DNA of 60,412 bases from the NCBI RefSeq assembly GCF_000813965.1, contig NZ_JWLI01000028.1, positions 255 to 60,666 on the forward strand, written 5' to 3'. Source of the stretch: Leisingera sp. ANG-M7. GTDB taxonomy: Bacteria; Pseudomonadota; Alphaproteobacteria; Rhodobacterales; Rhodobacteraceae. The translations under genes were made by a program, and so were the position numbers. The notes under the pieces are model-generated. The model was not told the origin of the DNA. It made no database searches and saw only the letters and a list, made by a program, of their open reading frames with translations. This document shows, one piece after another, positions 33,566 through 43,080 of the stretch; within the stretch, counting starts at the first letter, position 1, and every line of letters begins with the position of its first letter.

Positions 33566-34471
33566 TTACTTCTCCTCTAGCTGCGACAGCAGCCATTCGC
33601 GGAACTTGATCAGCGGATACTCCTCCGCCTGATCCGCAGGCCAGACCAGGAAATACTCGCCCAGGCTCACCGCCGCGCCCTCCATCGCCAGCGCCAGCCG
33701 CCCTTGCGCAATCTCATTCTCCGCCAGGAAGTCCGGCAGCAAGGCCACCCCCAGCCCATGCACCGCACCCTGCGTCATCGCCGACGACTGGTCAAACAGC
33801 ATCCCCCGAAGCTTGGCCGCCGGCACATCATGCAAATGAAACCACTGCTCCCAGCAATCGGGATGGGTTTCCAGATGCAAAAGCGGATAGTCCAGCAGTG
33901 CCGCCGGGCTGGAAACCGGCCCCTCCATCAGCCCCGGCGCGCAGACTGGCAGCACATGTTTCGGCATCAGGGGCAGATACTCCACCCCCGGCCAGTCACG
34001 GGTGCCATAGTGGATCGCCGCCTGCGCAGAGCCGGTGTCAAAGCTGAACGGCAAGTTGTGGGTGTGCAGGTTCACCGTGATGCCGGGATGCGACGCGGCA
34101 AAATCCTTCAGCCGCGGCGCCAGCCAATGCAGGCCAAAGGACGGCAGGATTGACAGGGTGAAACTGCCGCCGTCGGGATTGGCGCGCAGCTTGACGGAGG
34201 CCTGCGCCAGCCGCGTCAGGATTGCGCGCGCCTCCTTGGCAAAGCCGGTGCCCGCCGGCGTCAGCTGCATCCGCATCTGGTCGCGGGCGATCAGGTCCAC
34301 CCCCATCTGCTCCTCCAGCTGCTTCAGCTGGCGGCTGATGGCGCTTTGCGTCAGCGACAGGTCCTCCGCCGCCGCCGAGGCGCTGCCGAGCCGGTCAACC
34401 GCCTCCAGCGCCAGCAGCGACGGGATTGAGGGCAGGAAACGGCGCGGCGCAATCATATGATGATAACTCAT
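33566..34471 (-). CDS. LysR-family regulator, GcvA-like, divergent from aldehyde dehydrogenase
   Basis: This is a GcvA-subgroup LysR protein with PSIPSLLALEAVDRLGSASAAAEDLSLTQSAISRQLKQLEEQ (within residues 11-53) as DNA-binding head and ILPSFGLHWLAPRLKDFAASHPGI in the effector domain. The start is uncertain: in-frame candidates are 34510, 34471 and 34456, none with a strong ribosome site. I give 34471. It is divergent from the aldehyde dehydrogenase gene at 34610, the most likely target, and followed by a second GcvA-like gene. The pair is similar in architecture, not recently duplicated. Confidence 0.87.
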   Translation of the reverse strand: MSYHHMIAPRRFLPSIPSLLALEAVDRLGSASAAAEDLSLTQSAISRQLKQLEEQMGVDLIARDQMRMQLTPAGTGFAKEARAILTRLAQASVKLRANPDGGSFTLSILPSFGLHWLAPRLKDFAASHPGITVNLHTHNLPFSFDTGSAQAAIHYGTRDWPGVEYLPLMPKHVLPVCAPGLMEGPVSSPAALLDYPLLHLETHPDCWEQWFHLHDVPAAKLRGMLFDQSSAMTQGAVHGLGVALLPDFLAENEIAQGRLALAMEGAAVSLGEYFLVWPADQAEEYPLIKFREWLLSQLEEK

Positions 34472-34609
34472 GGGTGCAGGATTTACTTTCATTAGCAATC
34501 CGGCTCGCAAGGTGCAATTTCTATATCAGACCTATGCCCGGCGGGACATTCCGGGAGATCACCCTAAAGTTTTCCTCATGCCCTGCCCTCGCACCGAAAG
34601 GACGCTGAT
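34472..34609. promoter_or_regulatory. Divergent LysR / aldehyde dehydrogenase promoter region
   Basis: This 138-bp spacer has an AT-rich stretch near 34490-34550. I see no long palindrome. GAAAGGA precedes the dehydrogenase ATG. Confidence 0.4.
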
Positions 34610-36112
34610 ATGCCCCATTCCGACATCCTCGCCGCTGCCGGCCTGACCCAAGCCGAGCTGAACGGCGGCAGCCTGACCGTCACCACGCCGGTGGACGGCA
34701 GCGAAATCGCCCGCCTGAAAACCCACAGCACGGCCGAGGCCGAAGCGCAGATCGCCGCCGCCAAGGATGCCTTCAAATCCTGGCGCCTGGTCCCCGCCCC
34801 CCGCCGCGGCGAGCTGGTGCGGCTGCTGGGCGACGAATTGCGCCGCGAAAAGGAAAACCTGGGCCGCCTCGTAACCCTGGAATGCGGCAAGATCTATCAG
34901 GAGGGGCTGGGCGAAGTGCAGGAGATGATCGACATCTGCGACTTTGCGGTGGGTCTCTCGCGCCAGCTCTACGGCCTCACCATCGCCTCCGAACGTCCCG
35001 GCCACGCGATGCGCGAGAGCTGGCACCCGATGGGCACCTGCGGGATCATCACTGCCTTCAACTTCCCCGTCGCTCCCTGGTGCTGGAACGCGGCGCTGGC
35101 ACTGGTCTGCGGCGATCCGGTGATCTGGAAACCGTCGGAGAAAACCCCGCTCACCGCCCTCGCCGTGCAGAAAATCTGCGAGCGCGCGATGGCCGCCTTT
35201 GGCGGGGACGCGCCCGAGGGCCTCATTCAGGTGCTGATCGGCGAGCGGGACCTGGGCGAGGCGCTGACCGCCTCCAGGGACGTTGCCATCATCTCCGCCA
35301 CCGGCTCCGTGCCGATGGGCAAGGCGGTTGCGGGCGATATGTCCAAACGCCTGGGCCGCACCATTCTGGAACTGGGCGGCAACAACGCGATGATCGTGGC
35401 GCCCTCCGCCGATCTGGAAATGGCCCTGCGCGCCATCGTCTTCTCTGCCGTCGGCACCGCCGGCCAGCGCTGTACGTCGCTCCGCCGCCTGATCGTGCAC
35501 GCGGACATCTATGACGCGCTGATCCCCCGCCTGATCAAGGCGTATGAGGGCCTGCCCATCGGCGACCCGCTGGCCGATGGCACCCTGGTCGGCCCGCTGA
35601 TCGACGGCGCAGCGCTGGACGCAATGACCAGCGCGCTGGAGCGTGCGCAGGCAGAAGGCGGCACCGTGCACGGCGGAACCCGGGCGCTGGCGGACAGCTT
35701 TGCCAACGCCGCCTATGTGCATCCGGCCATCGCCGAGATGCCCGGTCAGACCGCCATCATGCACACCGAAACCTTCGCCCCGATCCTCTATGTGGTGAAA
35801 TACACGGATCTCGACCAAGCCATTGAAATGCAGAACGAAGTGCCCCAGGGCCTCTCCTCCTGCATCTTCTCCACCGACGTGCGCGAAACCGAATATTTCC
35901 TCTCGGCAGCGGGCTCCGACTGCGGTATTGCCAATGTGAACATCGGCCCCTCCGGCGCTGAAATCGGCGGCGCTTTCGGGGGCGAGAAGGAGACGGGCGG
36001 CGGACGCGAAAGCGGCTCCGACGCCTGGAAAGGGTACATGCGCCGGCAGACCAACACCGTGAACTACTCACGCGCGCTGCCGCTTGCTCAGGGGATCAAG
36101 TTTGACATCTGA
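34610..36112 (+). CDS. Aldehyde dehydrogenase, alpha-aminoadipate semialdehyde (ALDH7/AmaB) type
   Basis: This 500-residue NAD-dependent aldehyde dehydrogenase has the NAD-binding region GTCGIITAFNFPVAPWCWNAALALVCG (within residues 141-168), the catalytic Glu in TILELGGNNAMIV and the catalytic Cys in GTAGQRCTSLRRL. PSGAEIGGAFGGEKETGGGRESGSDAWK near the end is characteristic of the ALDH7 (antiquitin) group, which oxidises alpha-aminoadipate semialdehyde in lysine and pipecolate degradation. The next gene is an FAD amine oxidase overlapping by 11 nt, matching the amaB-amaA pairing of that pathway. The pathway assignment is family knowledge plus context, not demonstrated. Confidence 0.88.
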   Translation: MPHSDILAAAGLTQAELNGGSLTVTTPVDGSEIARLKTHSTAEAEAQIAAAKDAFKSWRLVPAPRRGELVRLLGDELRREKENLGRLVTLECGKIYQEGLGEVQEMIDICDFAVGLSRQLYGLTIASERPGHAMRESWHPMGTCGIITAFNFPVAPWCWNAALALVCGDPVIWKPSEKTPLTALAVQKICERAMAAFGGDAPEGLIQVLIGERDLGEALTASRDVAIISATGSVPMGKAVAGDMSKRLGRTILELGGNNAMIVAPSADLEMALRAIVFSAVGTAGQRCTSLRRLIVHADIYDALIPRLIKAYEGLPIGDPLADGTLVGPLIDGAALDAMTSALERAQAEGGTVHGGTRALADSFANAAYVHPAIAEMPGQTAIMHTETFAPILYVVKYTDLDQAIEMQNEVPQGLSSCIFSTDVRETEYFLSAAGSDCGIANVNIGPSGAEIGGAFGGEKETGGGRESGSDAWKGYMRRQTNTVNYSRALPLAQGIKFDI

Positions 36113-37373
36113 TCTGGCGTCCTGCCTCTGGCACCAAACCTGCCAGGAAACCCCCGCCTTCCCGGACCTCACCGGGGAGGCAACGGCCGATCTGGTGGTG
36201 ATCGGCGGCGGCTATACCGGCTGCGCGGCGGCACTGAAGGCTGCGGAACTGGGCGCCTCGGTCCGCCTGATCGAGGCCGGGGACATCGGCAGCGGCGGTT
36301 CGGGGCGCAACGTGGGGCTGGCAAACGCCGGCCTCTGGCTGCCGCCCGAAGACATCAACGCCGCACTGGGCACTGAGACCGGCAGCCGCCTGTCAGAGCT
36401 GCTGGCAGGCGCGCCGGACATGGTGTTCGCTCTGATCGAAAAACACGACATCCAATGCGAGCCGGAGCGCGGCGGCACCCTGCACTGCGCCCATGCGCCT
36501 GGCGGGATGAACGACCTGCGGCGCCGCCACGGCCAGCTCACCGCCATTGGCGCTCCAGTAAAACTTCTCTCCCGCGAAGACGCCATCCAGCGCACCGGAT
36601 CCGAGGCCGTGCACGGCGCGCTGTTCGACCCGCGCGCGGGCACCATCCAGCCGCTGGCCTATGTCCGCGGCCTTGCCCGCGCCGCCGCCGCGGCGGGCGC
36701 CCAGCTGCACGCCCATTCCCCCGCCACAACCATCAGCCGTGAGGGCTCCGCCTGGCATGTGGCAACGCCCAAGGGCAGCCTCCGCGCCAAACACCTGATC
36801 ATGGCCACAAACGCCTATGCCCGCGAGATCTCCGGCTACACCGCACCGCAGGTCATTCCGGTGCATTACTTCCAGGCGGCCACCGATCCGCTGCCCGGCC
36901 CGCTGCTGGACAAGATCCTGCCAATGAAGGAAGGCTGCTGGGACACCGCGCTGGTGATGTCGTCGTGGCGGCTGGATCAGGCCGGGCGGCTGGTGATCGG
37001 CGGCATGGGCGCGCTCAACCATTTCGGCAGCGCCCTGCACCGCAGCTGGCTGCCGCGCAAGCTGGCAGCGCTCTATCCTGAGCTGAAGGATGTGAAACTG
37101 CACAGCCACTGGCACGGCCGCATCGCCATGACCACCGAACACCTGCCCAAGATCCTGGACCTGCAGGGCGGCTATGCCTGTTTCGGCTACTCCGGCCGCG
37201 GTATCGGCCCCGGCACACTGTTCGGGACTGCCATGGCCGAGGCGCTGCTGAGCGGGGACAGCGCCTGCCTGCCAGTGCCGCCCGCCCCGGACCACAGCCT
37301 GCCATTCGCAGGCCTGCGCAGCGCCTATTACGAGACCGGCGCCACGCTCACTCACCTCATCAGCAATAGATGA
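36102..37373 (+). CDS. FAD-dependent amine oxidase, L-pipecolate oxidase (AmaA)-like
   Basis: This 423-residue DAO-family flavoprotein has the dinucleotide motif DLVVIGGGYTGCAAALKAAELGASVRLIEA (within residues 32-62) near the N-terminus, then GDIGSGGSGRNVGLANAGLW and the C-terminal GYACFGYSGRGIGPGTLFG. The start is probably a TTG at 36102 inside the end of the dehydrogenase gene. A further TTG at 36084 also exists, and there is no ATG in range. With an ALDH7-type dehydrogenase directly upstream, oxidation of L-pipecolate to piperideine-6-carboxylate is the best guess. Other secondary amines are possible. Confidence 0.82.
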   Translation: MTSDLASCLWHQTCQETPAFPDLTGEATADLVVIGGGYTGCAAALKAAELGASVRLIEAGDIGSGGSGRNVGLANAGLWLPPEDINAALGTETGSRLSELLAGAPDMVFALIEKHDIQCEPERGGTLHCAHAPGGMNDLRRRHGQLTAIGAPVKLLSREDAIQRTGSEAVHGALFDPRAGTIQPLAYVRGLARAAAAAGAQLHAHSPATTISREGSAWHVATPKGSLRAKHLIMATNAYAREISGYTAPQVIPVHYFQAATDPLPGPLLDKILPMKEGCWDTALVMSSWRLDQAGRLVIGGMGALNHFGSALHRSWLPRKLAALYPELKDVKLHSHWHGRIAMTTEHLPKILDLQGGYACFGYSGRGIGPGTLFGTAMAEALLSGDSACLPVPPAPDHSLPFAGLRSAYYETGATLTHLISNR

Positions 37374-37376
37374 AAG

Positions 37377-37399
37377 AAAAGGCGGACCCAAAGCCCGCC
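37377..37399 (-). terminator. Terminator of znuA
   Basis: On the minus strand GGCGG pairs with CCGCC and is followed by TTTTCTTTC. It lies in the 32-bp gap between the convergent oxidase and znuA genes. Confidence 0.55.
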
Positions 37400-37405
37400 T
37401 CCCTG

Positions 37406-38548
37406 TTACTCGCAGCCGGCAATCGCCGCGCCGATGTCCTGCAACAGCGCCGGATAGAACTGCGGTCCCGGCTCCAGCCCTGCCCCCAGCGGATCCAGCA
37501 CCGCGGTGCCTGCCCCGGTGCCGTCCAGAACTGTGGCAACCAGACCCGGATTGAACTGCGGCTCCGAGAACACGCAGGCCACCTCCAGCTCCGCCACCAC
37601 CTCGCGCACTTCGGCAATCCGCGCCGGGCTGGGTTTCACCGCATCGCTCAGCGAGATCGCCCCGGCCGCACTGAGGCCAAAGCCCTGCTCGAAATACTGA
37701 TAGGCATCGTGGAACACAATGAACGGCTTGGCCCGGAACGGCTCCAGCGTGGCCGAAACGCTTGCCACGGTCTCCGCGATTTCCTGCTTGCCCGCCTCGG
37801 CATTGGCCCTGTAGGCCGCCGCATTGTCCGGGTCATGCTCCGCCAGCTCCTCTGCGATCACATCCAGCCACAGTTGTGCATTGGCCGGCAGAAGCCAGGC
37901 ATGCGGGTCGGCACCCTCATGGTGGTGCCCCTCGGCGTGGTCTTCGTGGCCCGCCTCTCCATGTGACTCGTGGCCGTGCCCTTCATGCGAGGCATGATCA
38001 TCGTGATCGCCGTGCCCGTCGGCATGTTCCTCGTGATTATGACCTTCGTGATCCGCATGACCGTCATGGCCTTCCGTGTGCGCGTCATGGCCGTGACCGT
38101 CATGATCACCGTGACCGTCATGGCCCGCGTGATCATCATGCTCCTCATCATGGGCATGCGCTTCGAACCGGGCGCCCTCGCGGAATGGCAGAACCGTGGT
38201 GCCCGTGGCCTCCAGCAGTTCCACCCGGTGCGCATCACCGGCCAGTTCCTCCAGCGGGCCTTCCAGCCAGGGGGTCAGCGCCTCGCCCAGCCAGAACACA
38301 ACATCCGCCTGATCCAGTGCCCGCGCTTCCGACGGGCGCATCGCATAGCCATGCGGCGAGGCCCCGGGCGGAACCACCAGAGCAGGCTCACCCAGCCCCT
38401 GCATCACCCGCGCCACCAGCCCATGCACCGGCGCAATATCCGCCGCCGCACGCGGCACATCTGCCCAGGCAGCGCCCGCCCCCGCCAGCAAAGCCACCGC
38501 TGCCGCACCGCTCCTCAAAACGCCAGATTTCCGCATGTTGCGCCCCAT
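37406..38548 (-). CDS. znuA: Zinc ABC transporter, periplasmic binding protein ZnuA
   Basis: This is a periplasmic zinc receptor. The signal peptide is RKSGVLRSGAAAVALLAGAGAAWA. The mature protein keeps the cluster A-I ligands: His in IAPVHGLVARVM, His in ADPHAWLLP, His in IVFHDAYQYFEQ, and Asp/Glu near the end. Residues about 128-215 are an extremely His/Asp-rich loop (repeats of HDGH, HGDH and HEGH), much longer than in many ZnuA proteins, a zinc-collecting loop. It is 380 residues. A second in-frame ATG lies 4 codons later. It is divergent from zur-znuC-znuB, with candidate Zur sites between. Confidence 0.95.
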   Translation of the reverse strand: MGRNMRKSGVLRSGAAAVALLAGAGAAWADVPRAAADIAPVHGLVARVMQGLGEPALVVPPGASPHGYAMRPSEARALDQADVVFWLGEALTPWLEGPLEELAGDAHRVELLEATGTTVLPFREGARFEAHAHDEEHDDHAGHDGHGDHDGHGHDAHTEGHDGHADHEGHNHEEHADGHGDHDDHASHEGHGHESHGEAGHEDHAEGHHHEGADPHAWLLPANAQLWLDVIAEELAEHDPDNAAAYRANAEAGKQEIAETVASVSATLEPFRAKPFIVFHDAYQYFEQGFGLSAAGAISLSDAVKPSPARIAEVREVVAELEVACVFSEPQFNPGLVATVLDGTGAGTAVLDPLGAGLEPGPQFYPALLQDIGAAIAGCE

Positions 38549-38599
38549 GTAATCTTATAACATCACGCGACTTGATAAACGTCATAACATAACATATCA
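38548..38599. promoter_or_regulatory. Candidate Zur operators between znuA and zur
   Basis: Two AT-rich ATAACAT-type elements lie in the 88-bp spacer: CTTATAACATCAC (38554-38566) and GTCATAACATAACATATC (38581-38598). They resemble the TGTTATA-type boxes bound by alphaproteobacterial Zur, and would allow joint zinc repression of both divergent units. Confidence 0.6.
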
Positions 38600-38636
38600 A
38601 GAGGCAAATCCGCCGCCGCGCTAAAGGACACCGTTC

Positions 38637-39119
38637 ATGGACTCCATCGGCTTTGCCCCACACGACCACAGCAGCTGCATCCAGGACGGGATCGCCGCCG
38701 TGGATGCCCAGTGCCGGGCCGAAGGCCTGCAATTCACCCCGGTCCGGCGCCGGGTGCTGGAAATACTCCTGCAGGAGCACCGCGCGCTGGGGGCTTATGA
38801 AATCCTCGACCGGCTGCGCGAAGAGGGGCTCGGCTCGCAGCCGCCGGTTGCCTACAGGGCCTTGGATTTCCTGGTGAAAAACGGCTTTGCGCATAAGATC
38901 GAGCGTCTCAATGCTTTCATCGCCTGCACCCATCCGGGCGAAAGCCACGCGCCGGTCTTCCTGATCTGCCGCGCCTGCGACGCAGTTGCCGAAGCGCAGC
39001 GCGAACCCACACAGGGCCAGCTTGGCGAGGCCGCCCGCGACGCCGGTTTTGTGATCGAGCGCGCGGTGATCGAGGCCGAGGGCCTATGTCCGAAATGCCA
39101 GGAGAAACCCGCCGCATGA
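38637..39119 (+). CDS. zur: Zinc uptake regulator Zur (Fur family)
   Basis: This 160-residue Fur-family repressor has the winged helix at about residues 25-90 (EGLQFTPVRRRVLEILLQEH, ALGAYEILDRLREEG, QPPVAYRALDFLVKNGF). The regulatory and structural zinc ligands are seen in HPGESHAPVFLICRACD and in the final CPKCQ. The position in the znu cluster separates it from Fur proper. It should repress znuA and its own operon when zinc is sufficient. Its stop overlaps the znuC start (ATGA). Confidence 0.94.
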   Translation: MDSIGFAPHDHSSCIQDGIAAVDAQCRAEGLQFTPVRRRVLEILLQEHRALGAYEILDRLREEGLGSQPPVAYRALDFLVKNGFAHKIERLNAFIACTHPGESHAPVFLICRACDAVAEAQREPTQGQLGEAARDAGFVIERAVIEAEGLCPKCQEKPAA

Positions 39120-39892
39120 GCAGCCTGATCTCCCTCGACGGCCTCACGGTGGCGCATGGCGGCAACACGGTGCTGTCCGGCGTCAGCCTGTCGATTGCTG
39201 CCGGCGAGATCGTCACCGTGGTCGGCCCCAACGGCTCCGGCAAGTCCACTCTCTTGCGCAGCGTGATCGGGGCGCAGAAGCCTGCGCGCGGCACTATCCG
39301 GCGCGCGCCAGGGCTGCGCATCGGCTATGTGCCGCAAAAGCTGCACATCGACCCCACCCTGCCGCTGACCGTGCGGCGCTTCCTAAGCCTGCCGGATCGG
39401 GTATCTGACACCCGTGCCGCGGAGGCATTGGAGCAGGCCGGCGCCGGAAATCTGGCAGCGCGGCAGATGTCCGGCCTGTCCGGCGGCCAGTTCCAGCGGG
39501 TGCTGCTGGCCCGCGCCTTGCTGTGCAATCCGCAGCTGCTGATCCTTGATGAGGCCACCCAAGGTCTGGACCAGCCCGGCTCGGCGGCCTTTTACCAGCG
39601 CATCGAGAAGGTCCGCCAGGACCTTGGCTGCGCGGTGCTGATGGTCAGCCACGAATTGCATGTGGTGATGGCGGCCTCCGACCGGGTGATCTGCCTCAAC
39701 GGCCATGTCTGCTGCGAAGGCGCGCCGGAGCATGTCGCCTCCGCCCCGGAATACCGGGCGCTGTTTGGCACCGGCACCCAGGGCGCGCTGGCGCTCTACC
39801 GGCATGAACACAACCACAGCCACGACCACGGCTGCGCCCACGAGCACGGCCATGGGCACGGGAAAGGGTACCCGCATGAGGCCGCCGAATGA
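39116..39892 (+). CDS. znuC: Zinc ABC transporter ATPase ZnuC
   Basis: This is the ATPase of ZnuABC. Walker A is GPNGSGKST, the signature is LSGGQFQRVLLARALL, Walker B is LLILDEATQGLD, and the H-loop is MVSHE. The C-terminus is a His-rich tail (HEHNHSHDHGCAHEHGHGHG), common in ZnuC and thought to bind zinc. I chose the ATG at 39116, which overlaps the zur stop, over 39086, which would lie inside zur. It is 258 residues. It overlaps znuB by ATGA. Confidence 0.95.
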   Translation: MSSLISLDGLTVAHGGNTVLSGVSLSIAAGEIVTVVGPNGSGKSTLLRSVIGAQKPARGTIRRAPGLRIGYVPQKLHIDPTLPLTVRRFLSLPDRVSDTRAAEALEQAGAGNLAARQMSGLSGGQFQRVLLARALLCNPQLLILDEATQGLDQPGSAAFYQRIEKVRQDLGCAVLMVSHELHVVMAASDRVICLNGHVCCEGAPEHVASAPEYRALFGTGTQGALALYRHEHNHSHDHGCAHEHGHGHGKGYPHEAAE

Positions 39893-40695
39893 CGCTGCTT
39901 GACGACTTCCTGATCCGTGCCGCGCTGGCGGGCATCGGCGTAGCGCTGGCCGCCGCGCCCTTGGGCTGTTTTGTGGTCTGGCGCCGGATGGCCTATTTCG
40001 GCGATGCCACCGCGCATGCCTCGATCCTCGGCGTGGCGCTGGCGCTCAGCTTTGATGTGTCGGTCTTTGCCGGGGTTCTGGCGACCGCCTTGGCAATGGC
40101 TACCACGGTGTCGGCACTCGCAGGGCGCGGCTACGCGATGGACACGCTGCTGGGTGTGCTGGCGCACTCCTCGCTTGCCTTCGGCCTGGTCGCGGTCTCC
40201 TTCCTGCAAGGGGTGCGGATCGACCTGATGGCCTACCTCTTCGGGGACATCCTCGCGGTGGGCCGGGCCGACCTCGCGGTGATCTGGGGCGGCGCGGTGC
40301 TGGTACTGGCGCTTCTGTGGTGGCGCTGGTCAGCGCTGCTGACCGCCACCCTGAACCCGGACCTGGCCCATGCCGCCGGTATTGATCCCCGGCGCGAGCA
40401 GATGGTGCTGACGATTGCGCTAGCGCTGGTAGTGGCAGTGGCGATCAAAGTGGTCGGCGTGCTGCTGATTGCCGCTATGCTGCTGATCCCGGCCGCCGCC
40501 GCCCGCCCCTTTGCAGCGACACCTGAACGCATGGCGGTTATTGCCGGTCTGCTGGGGATGCTGGCGGCCACCGGCGGACTGCAGCTAGCGTTTGTGCTGG
40601 ACACGCCCGCAGGCCCCAGCATCGTCTGCCTCGCTGCCGGGCTGTTCGCCGCCTCCAGCCTGGCCGGACTGCTGTTGCAGCGCCGCCGCAGCTAG
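39889..40695 (+). CDS. znuB: Zinc ABC transporter permease ZnuB
   Basis: This 268-residue inner-membrane permease of the ABC-3 (metal) family has about eight helices. It shows PLGCFVVWRRMAYFGDATAHASILG, the hallmark of the family, then AYLFGDILAVGRADL and ALVVAVAIKVVGVLLIAAMLLIPAAAAR. It is translationally coupled to znuC. It completes a full ZnuABC system whose receptor gene is on the opposite strand. Confidence 0.95.
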   Translation: MTLLDDFLIRAALAGIGVALAAAPLGCFVVWRRMAYFGDATAHASILGVALALSFDVSVFAGVLATALAMATTVSALAGRGYAMDTLLGVLAHSSLAFGLVAVSFLQGVRIDLMAYLFGDILAVGRADLAVIWGGAVLVLALLWWRWSALLTATLNPDLAHAAGIDPRREQMVLTIALALVVAVAIKVVGVLLIAAMLLIPAAAARPFAATPERMAVIAGLLGMLAATGGLQLAFVLDTPAGPSIVCLAAGLFAASSLAGLLLQRRRS

Positions 40696-40774
40696 GCCCT
40701 GCCCCCCGAACGACCCGGCATCCGCCCTGCCGCAGGCTTCCTGCAAACCTTCCGCCTGCCTGCAGCAGCGCGGT

Positions 40775-43063
40775 TCAGCTGCCGGTGCGCTGCAGGTCCG
40801 GGGTGCCGGTCCATTTGCCGATCGCGTCGGTCAGGGCTTTCTTGTTGATTGGCTTGCTCAGGAAATCGTCCATGCCGGCCTGCAGGCATTTTTCGCGATG
40901 CGCCTGCAGCGCATTTGCAGTCAGTGCCACGATCGGGCATTTCCTGCCCCCGCCCGCGGCCTCGATCCGGCGCATCTGGGCGGTGGCTTCGAGCCCGTCC
41001 ATCTCCGGCATCATCATGTCCATCAGAACGATATCAGGCCGTTCGGAACGGAACTGCGCAACCGCCTCAAGACCGTTCTTGGCAATTGTGATGTCCAGCG
41101 GAGCATCTTTCAGCATCTTGGTCACCACCAGCTGATTGGTGCGGTTGTCCTCGGCAAGCAGCAGCTTCAGGCGGCGTTCCGGCTGACCCGGCCCGGCTTT
41201 GCGGCCGGGCCCGGGGTCCGCACTGCGGGCGGCCGGCAGGCTCAGAACCCGCTCAAGCACCTGCCGCAGCTGCACCGACCGCACTGGTTTCAGCGCGAAC
41301 TCGCAGGCGCCGATTGCTTCGCAGTCGGCACGGCTCAGCGCGTGCTCAACGGACGACAGAATGATCAGCGGCACTCCCTCAAAGCCCGGCATCGACCGGA
41401 TCCTCGCCGCAAGGGCGCGCCCGTCCATGGCCGGCATCTGGTAGTCAAGAATGACCAAGTCGAACCGGCGCCCGTCCAGCTGCGCATCGGCCAGGATTTC
41501 CAGCCCCTCATGCGCAGATGCCGCCAGAGTGCAGGACATTCCCCAGGCACTCAGCCGTTCCGACAGGATCACCCGGTTCAGCTCCAGATCGTCCACCAGC
41601 AAGCCCTGCAGCCCGGCAAGATTCTGTGGGCTTCCCGCCGGGGCCGCTTCCGCCCGGCTGCCAGCCCGCAGCGGCACGCGGATTGTAAACACTGAGCCTT
41701 TGCCAGGCTCAGAATCCACCTCCACCGCCCCGCCCATCAGCGCAAGCAGCTGAGAGGAGATCGCCAGCCCCAAACCGGTGCCCTCAAAGTTCCGGGTGGC
41801 GGCGTTGTCAGCCTGTTCGAAGGCCCGGAAGATCTTGCCGACACGGGCCGGCTCGATGCCAATGCCGGTATCGCGCACCTGCACTTGCAGCATGTGGCAG
41901 CCCGTGTCCTGCAGCTGCCCGGTCACCTCGATGTAGACATACCCCTCGCTGGTGAACTTGACGGCATTGCCCGCCACATTGGTAATCACCTGCCGGATCC
42001 GGCCGGCGTCTCCCTCAAAGACTTCGGGCAAGGCCGGATCATAGCGCATGGTGATCTCGACCCCTTTCTCCGCCGCCTTTGGCGACAGCAGGGTGACCAC
42101 GTCTTCAACCGCAGTCTGCAGATTGAAGGACTCGATACTGAATTCGACCTTGCCAGCCTCGATCTTGGAGAAGTTCAGGATATCGTTGATGATTGTCAGA
42201 AGCGCGGAGCCGGACTTGGCAATGGTCTCTGCATACATTTGCTGGTCTTCGTTCAGCTCAGTTTCCTGCAGCAGTTCCGCCATGCCGATGACTCCGTTCA
42301 TCGGCGTGCGGATCTCATGGCTCATATTGGCGAGAAATTCCGACTTCGCACGGTTGGCAATATCCGCGGACTCGCGGGCCTGCTCCAGCGCGAACTCTCT
42401 TTCGTCGCGTTCGGCAAAGGTTTCCTCCAGCACCCCGACCGAGAAATCCAGTGCCCGGAACTCGCGCGACGCATACCACGGCAGTTTGTCAGCCGGGCTG
42501 CGCAGGCCGGAAATCGCATCCGACATCCGCTTGTGGATCATCTGCAGCGGCCGCAGGGCCAGGCCATGCACCAGCAGCAGCACCAGGAAGGACAGAACCA
42601 GTACCGGCACCACTGTCCAAAGGATGATCTGGCGCACCGACGAGGCCACCAGCGCCTCACCTTCCTGGGTCGACCACTCGACAACCATTGTGCCGAAAAC
42701 CGCGCCTTCCAGCTCGATCGGGCGCTCATACATGACCCGGCCGCCGTCCGGTGGCGCACCGGCAGCTTCAGCGGAGGCCAGCAGCTTGCCTGCCGGGCTG
42801 CGGATCTGAATGGAAACGATCTGCGGTTTGCGGGTGACGGCTTCGATCAGGCCGGTTTCCAGAACCGGCACATCCTCGACAATGATCGATTCCAGCATAA
42901 GGCCGCTCAGCAGCGAGACGGTGAGGTCCGCCTGCTCCGCCAGCTGTTCTTCCAGCCTTTGCGCCTCCTGGCGCTGCGCCAGATCGCCGACCACAAAGCC
43001 GACCGCCGAAGCCGCCAGCAGCAGCGACAGCACGATCTGGAAAAGGATGCTTGTCCGTTTCAT
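40775..43063 (-). CDS. Hybrid sensor histidine kinase with two receiver domains
   Basis: This 762-residue membrane kinase has TM1 at about residues 6-27, a periplasmic sensor of about 120 residues (28-145) and TM2 at about 147-170. A dimerisation domain follows with His249 in [12 protein letters not shown], an ATPase domain ([31 protein letters not shown]), receiver 1 (about 500-620, Asp in [12 protein letters not shown]) and receiver 2 (about 635-755, [11 protein letters not shown], Asp in [13 protein letters not shown]). No output domain or response-regulator gene is adjacent. A PhnD-like binding protein gene ends 17 nt before its start, so the binding protein probably presents the signal to its sensor domain. 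Confidence 0.92.
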   Translation of the reverse strand: MKRTSILFQIVLSLLLAASAVGFVVGDLAQRQEAQRLEEQLAEQADLTVSLLSGLMLESIIVEDVPVLETGLIEAVTRKPQIVSIQIRSPAGKLLASAEAAGAPPDGGRVMYERPIELEGAVFGTMVVEWSTQEGEALVASSVRQIILWTVVPVLVLSFLVLLLVHGLALRPLQMIHKRMSDAISGLRSPADKLPWYASREFRALDFSVGVLEETFAERDEREFALEQARESADIANRAKSEFLANMSHEIRTPMNGVIGMAELLQETELNEDQQMYAETIAKSGSALLTIINDILNFSKIEAGKVEFSIESFNLQTAVEDVVTLLSPKAAEKGVEITMRYDPALPEVFEGDAGRIRQVITNVAGNAVKFTSEGYVYIEVTGQLQDTGCHMLQVQVRDTGIGIEPARVGKIFRAFEQADNAATRNFEGTGLGLAISSQLLALMGGAVEVDSEPGKGSVFTIRVPLRAGSRAEAAPAGSPQNLAGLQGLLVDDLELNRVILSERLSAWGMSCTLAASAHEGLEILADAQLDGRRFDLVILDYQMPAMDGRALAARIRSMPGFEGVPLIILSSVEHALSRADCEAIGACEFALKPVRSVQLRQVLERVLSLPAARSADPGPGRKAGPGQPERRLKLLLAEDNRTNQLVVTKMLKDAPLDITIAKNGLEAVAQFRSERPDIVLMDMMMPEMDGLEATAQMRRIEAAGGGRKCPIVALTANALQAHREKCLQAGMDDFLSKPINKKALTDAIGKWTGTPDLQRTGS

Positions 43064-43080
43064 TCAATCAACGCGGTGCT

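Noticed and set aside
37889-38165. Repetitive DNA that could be taken for a tandem repeat or CRISPR-like array
   Set aside because: Repeats have no constant unit or unique spacers and follow codon periodicity of the His-rich loop of znuA.
37970-38560. Plus-strand frame with a Met/Val/Ile-rich, membrane-like product
   Set aside because: It is the reverse of His/Asp codons in znuA, which gives apparent hydrophobic stretches.
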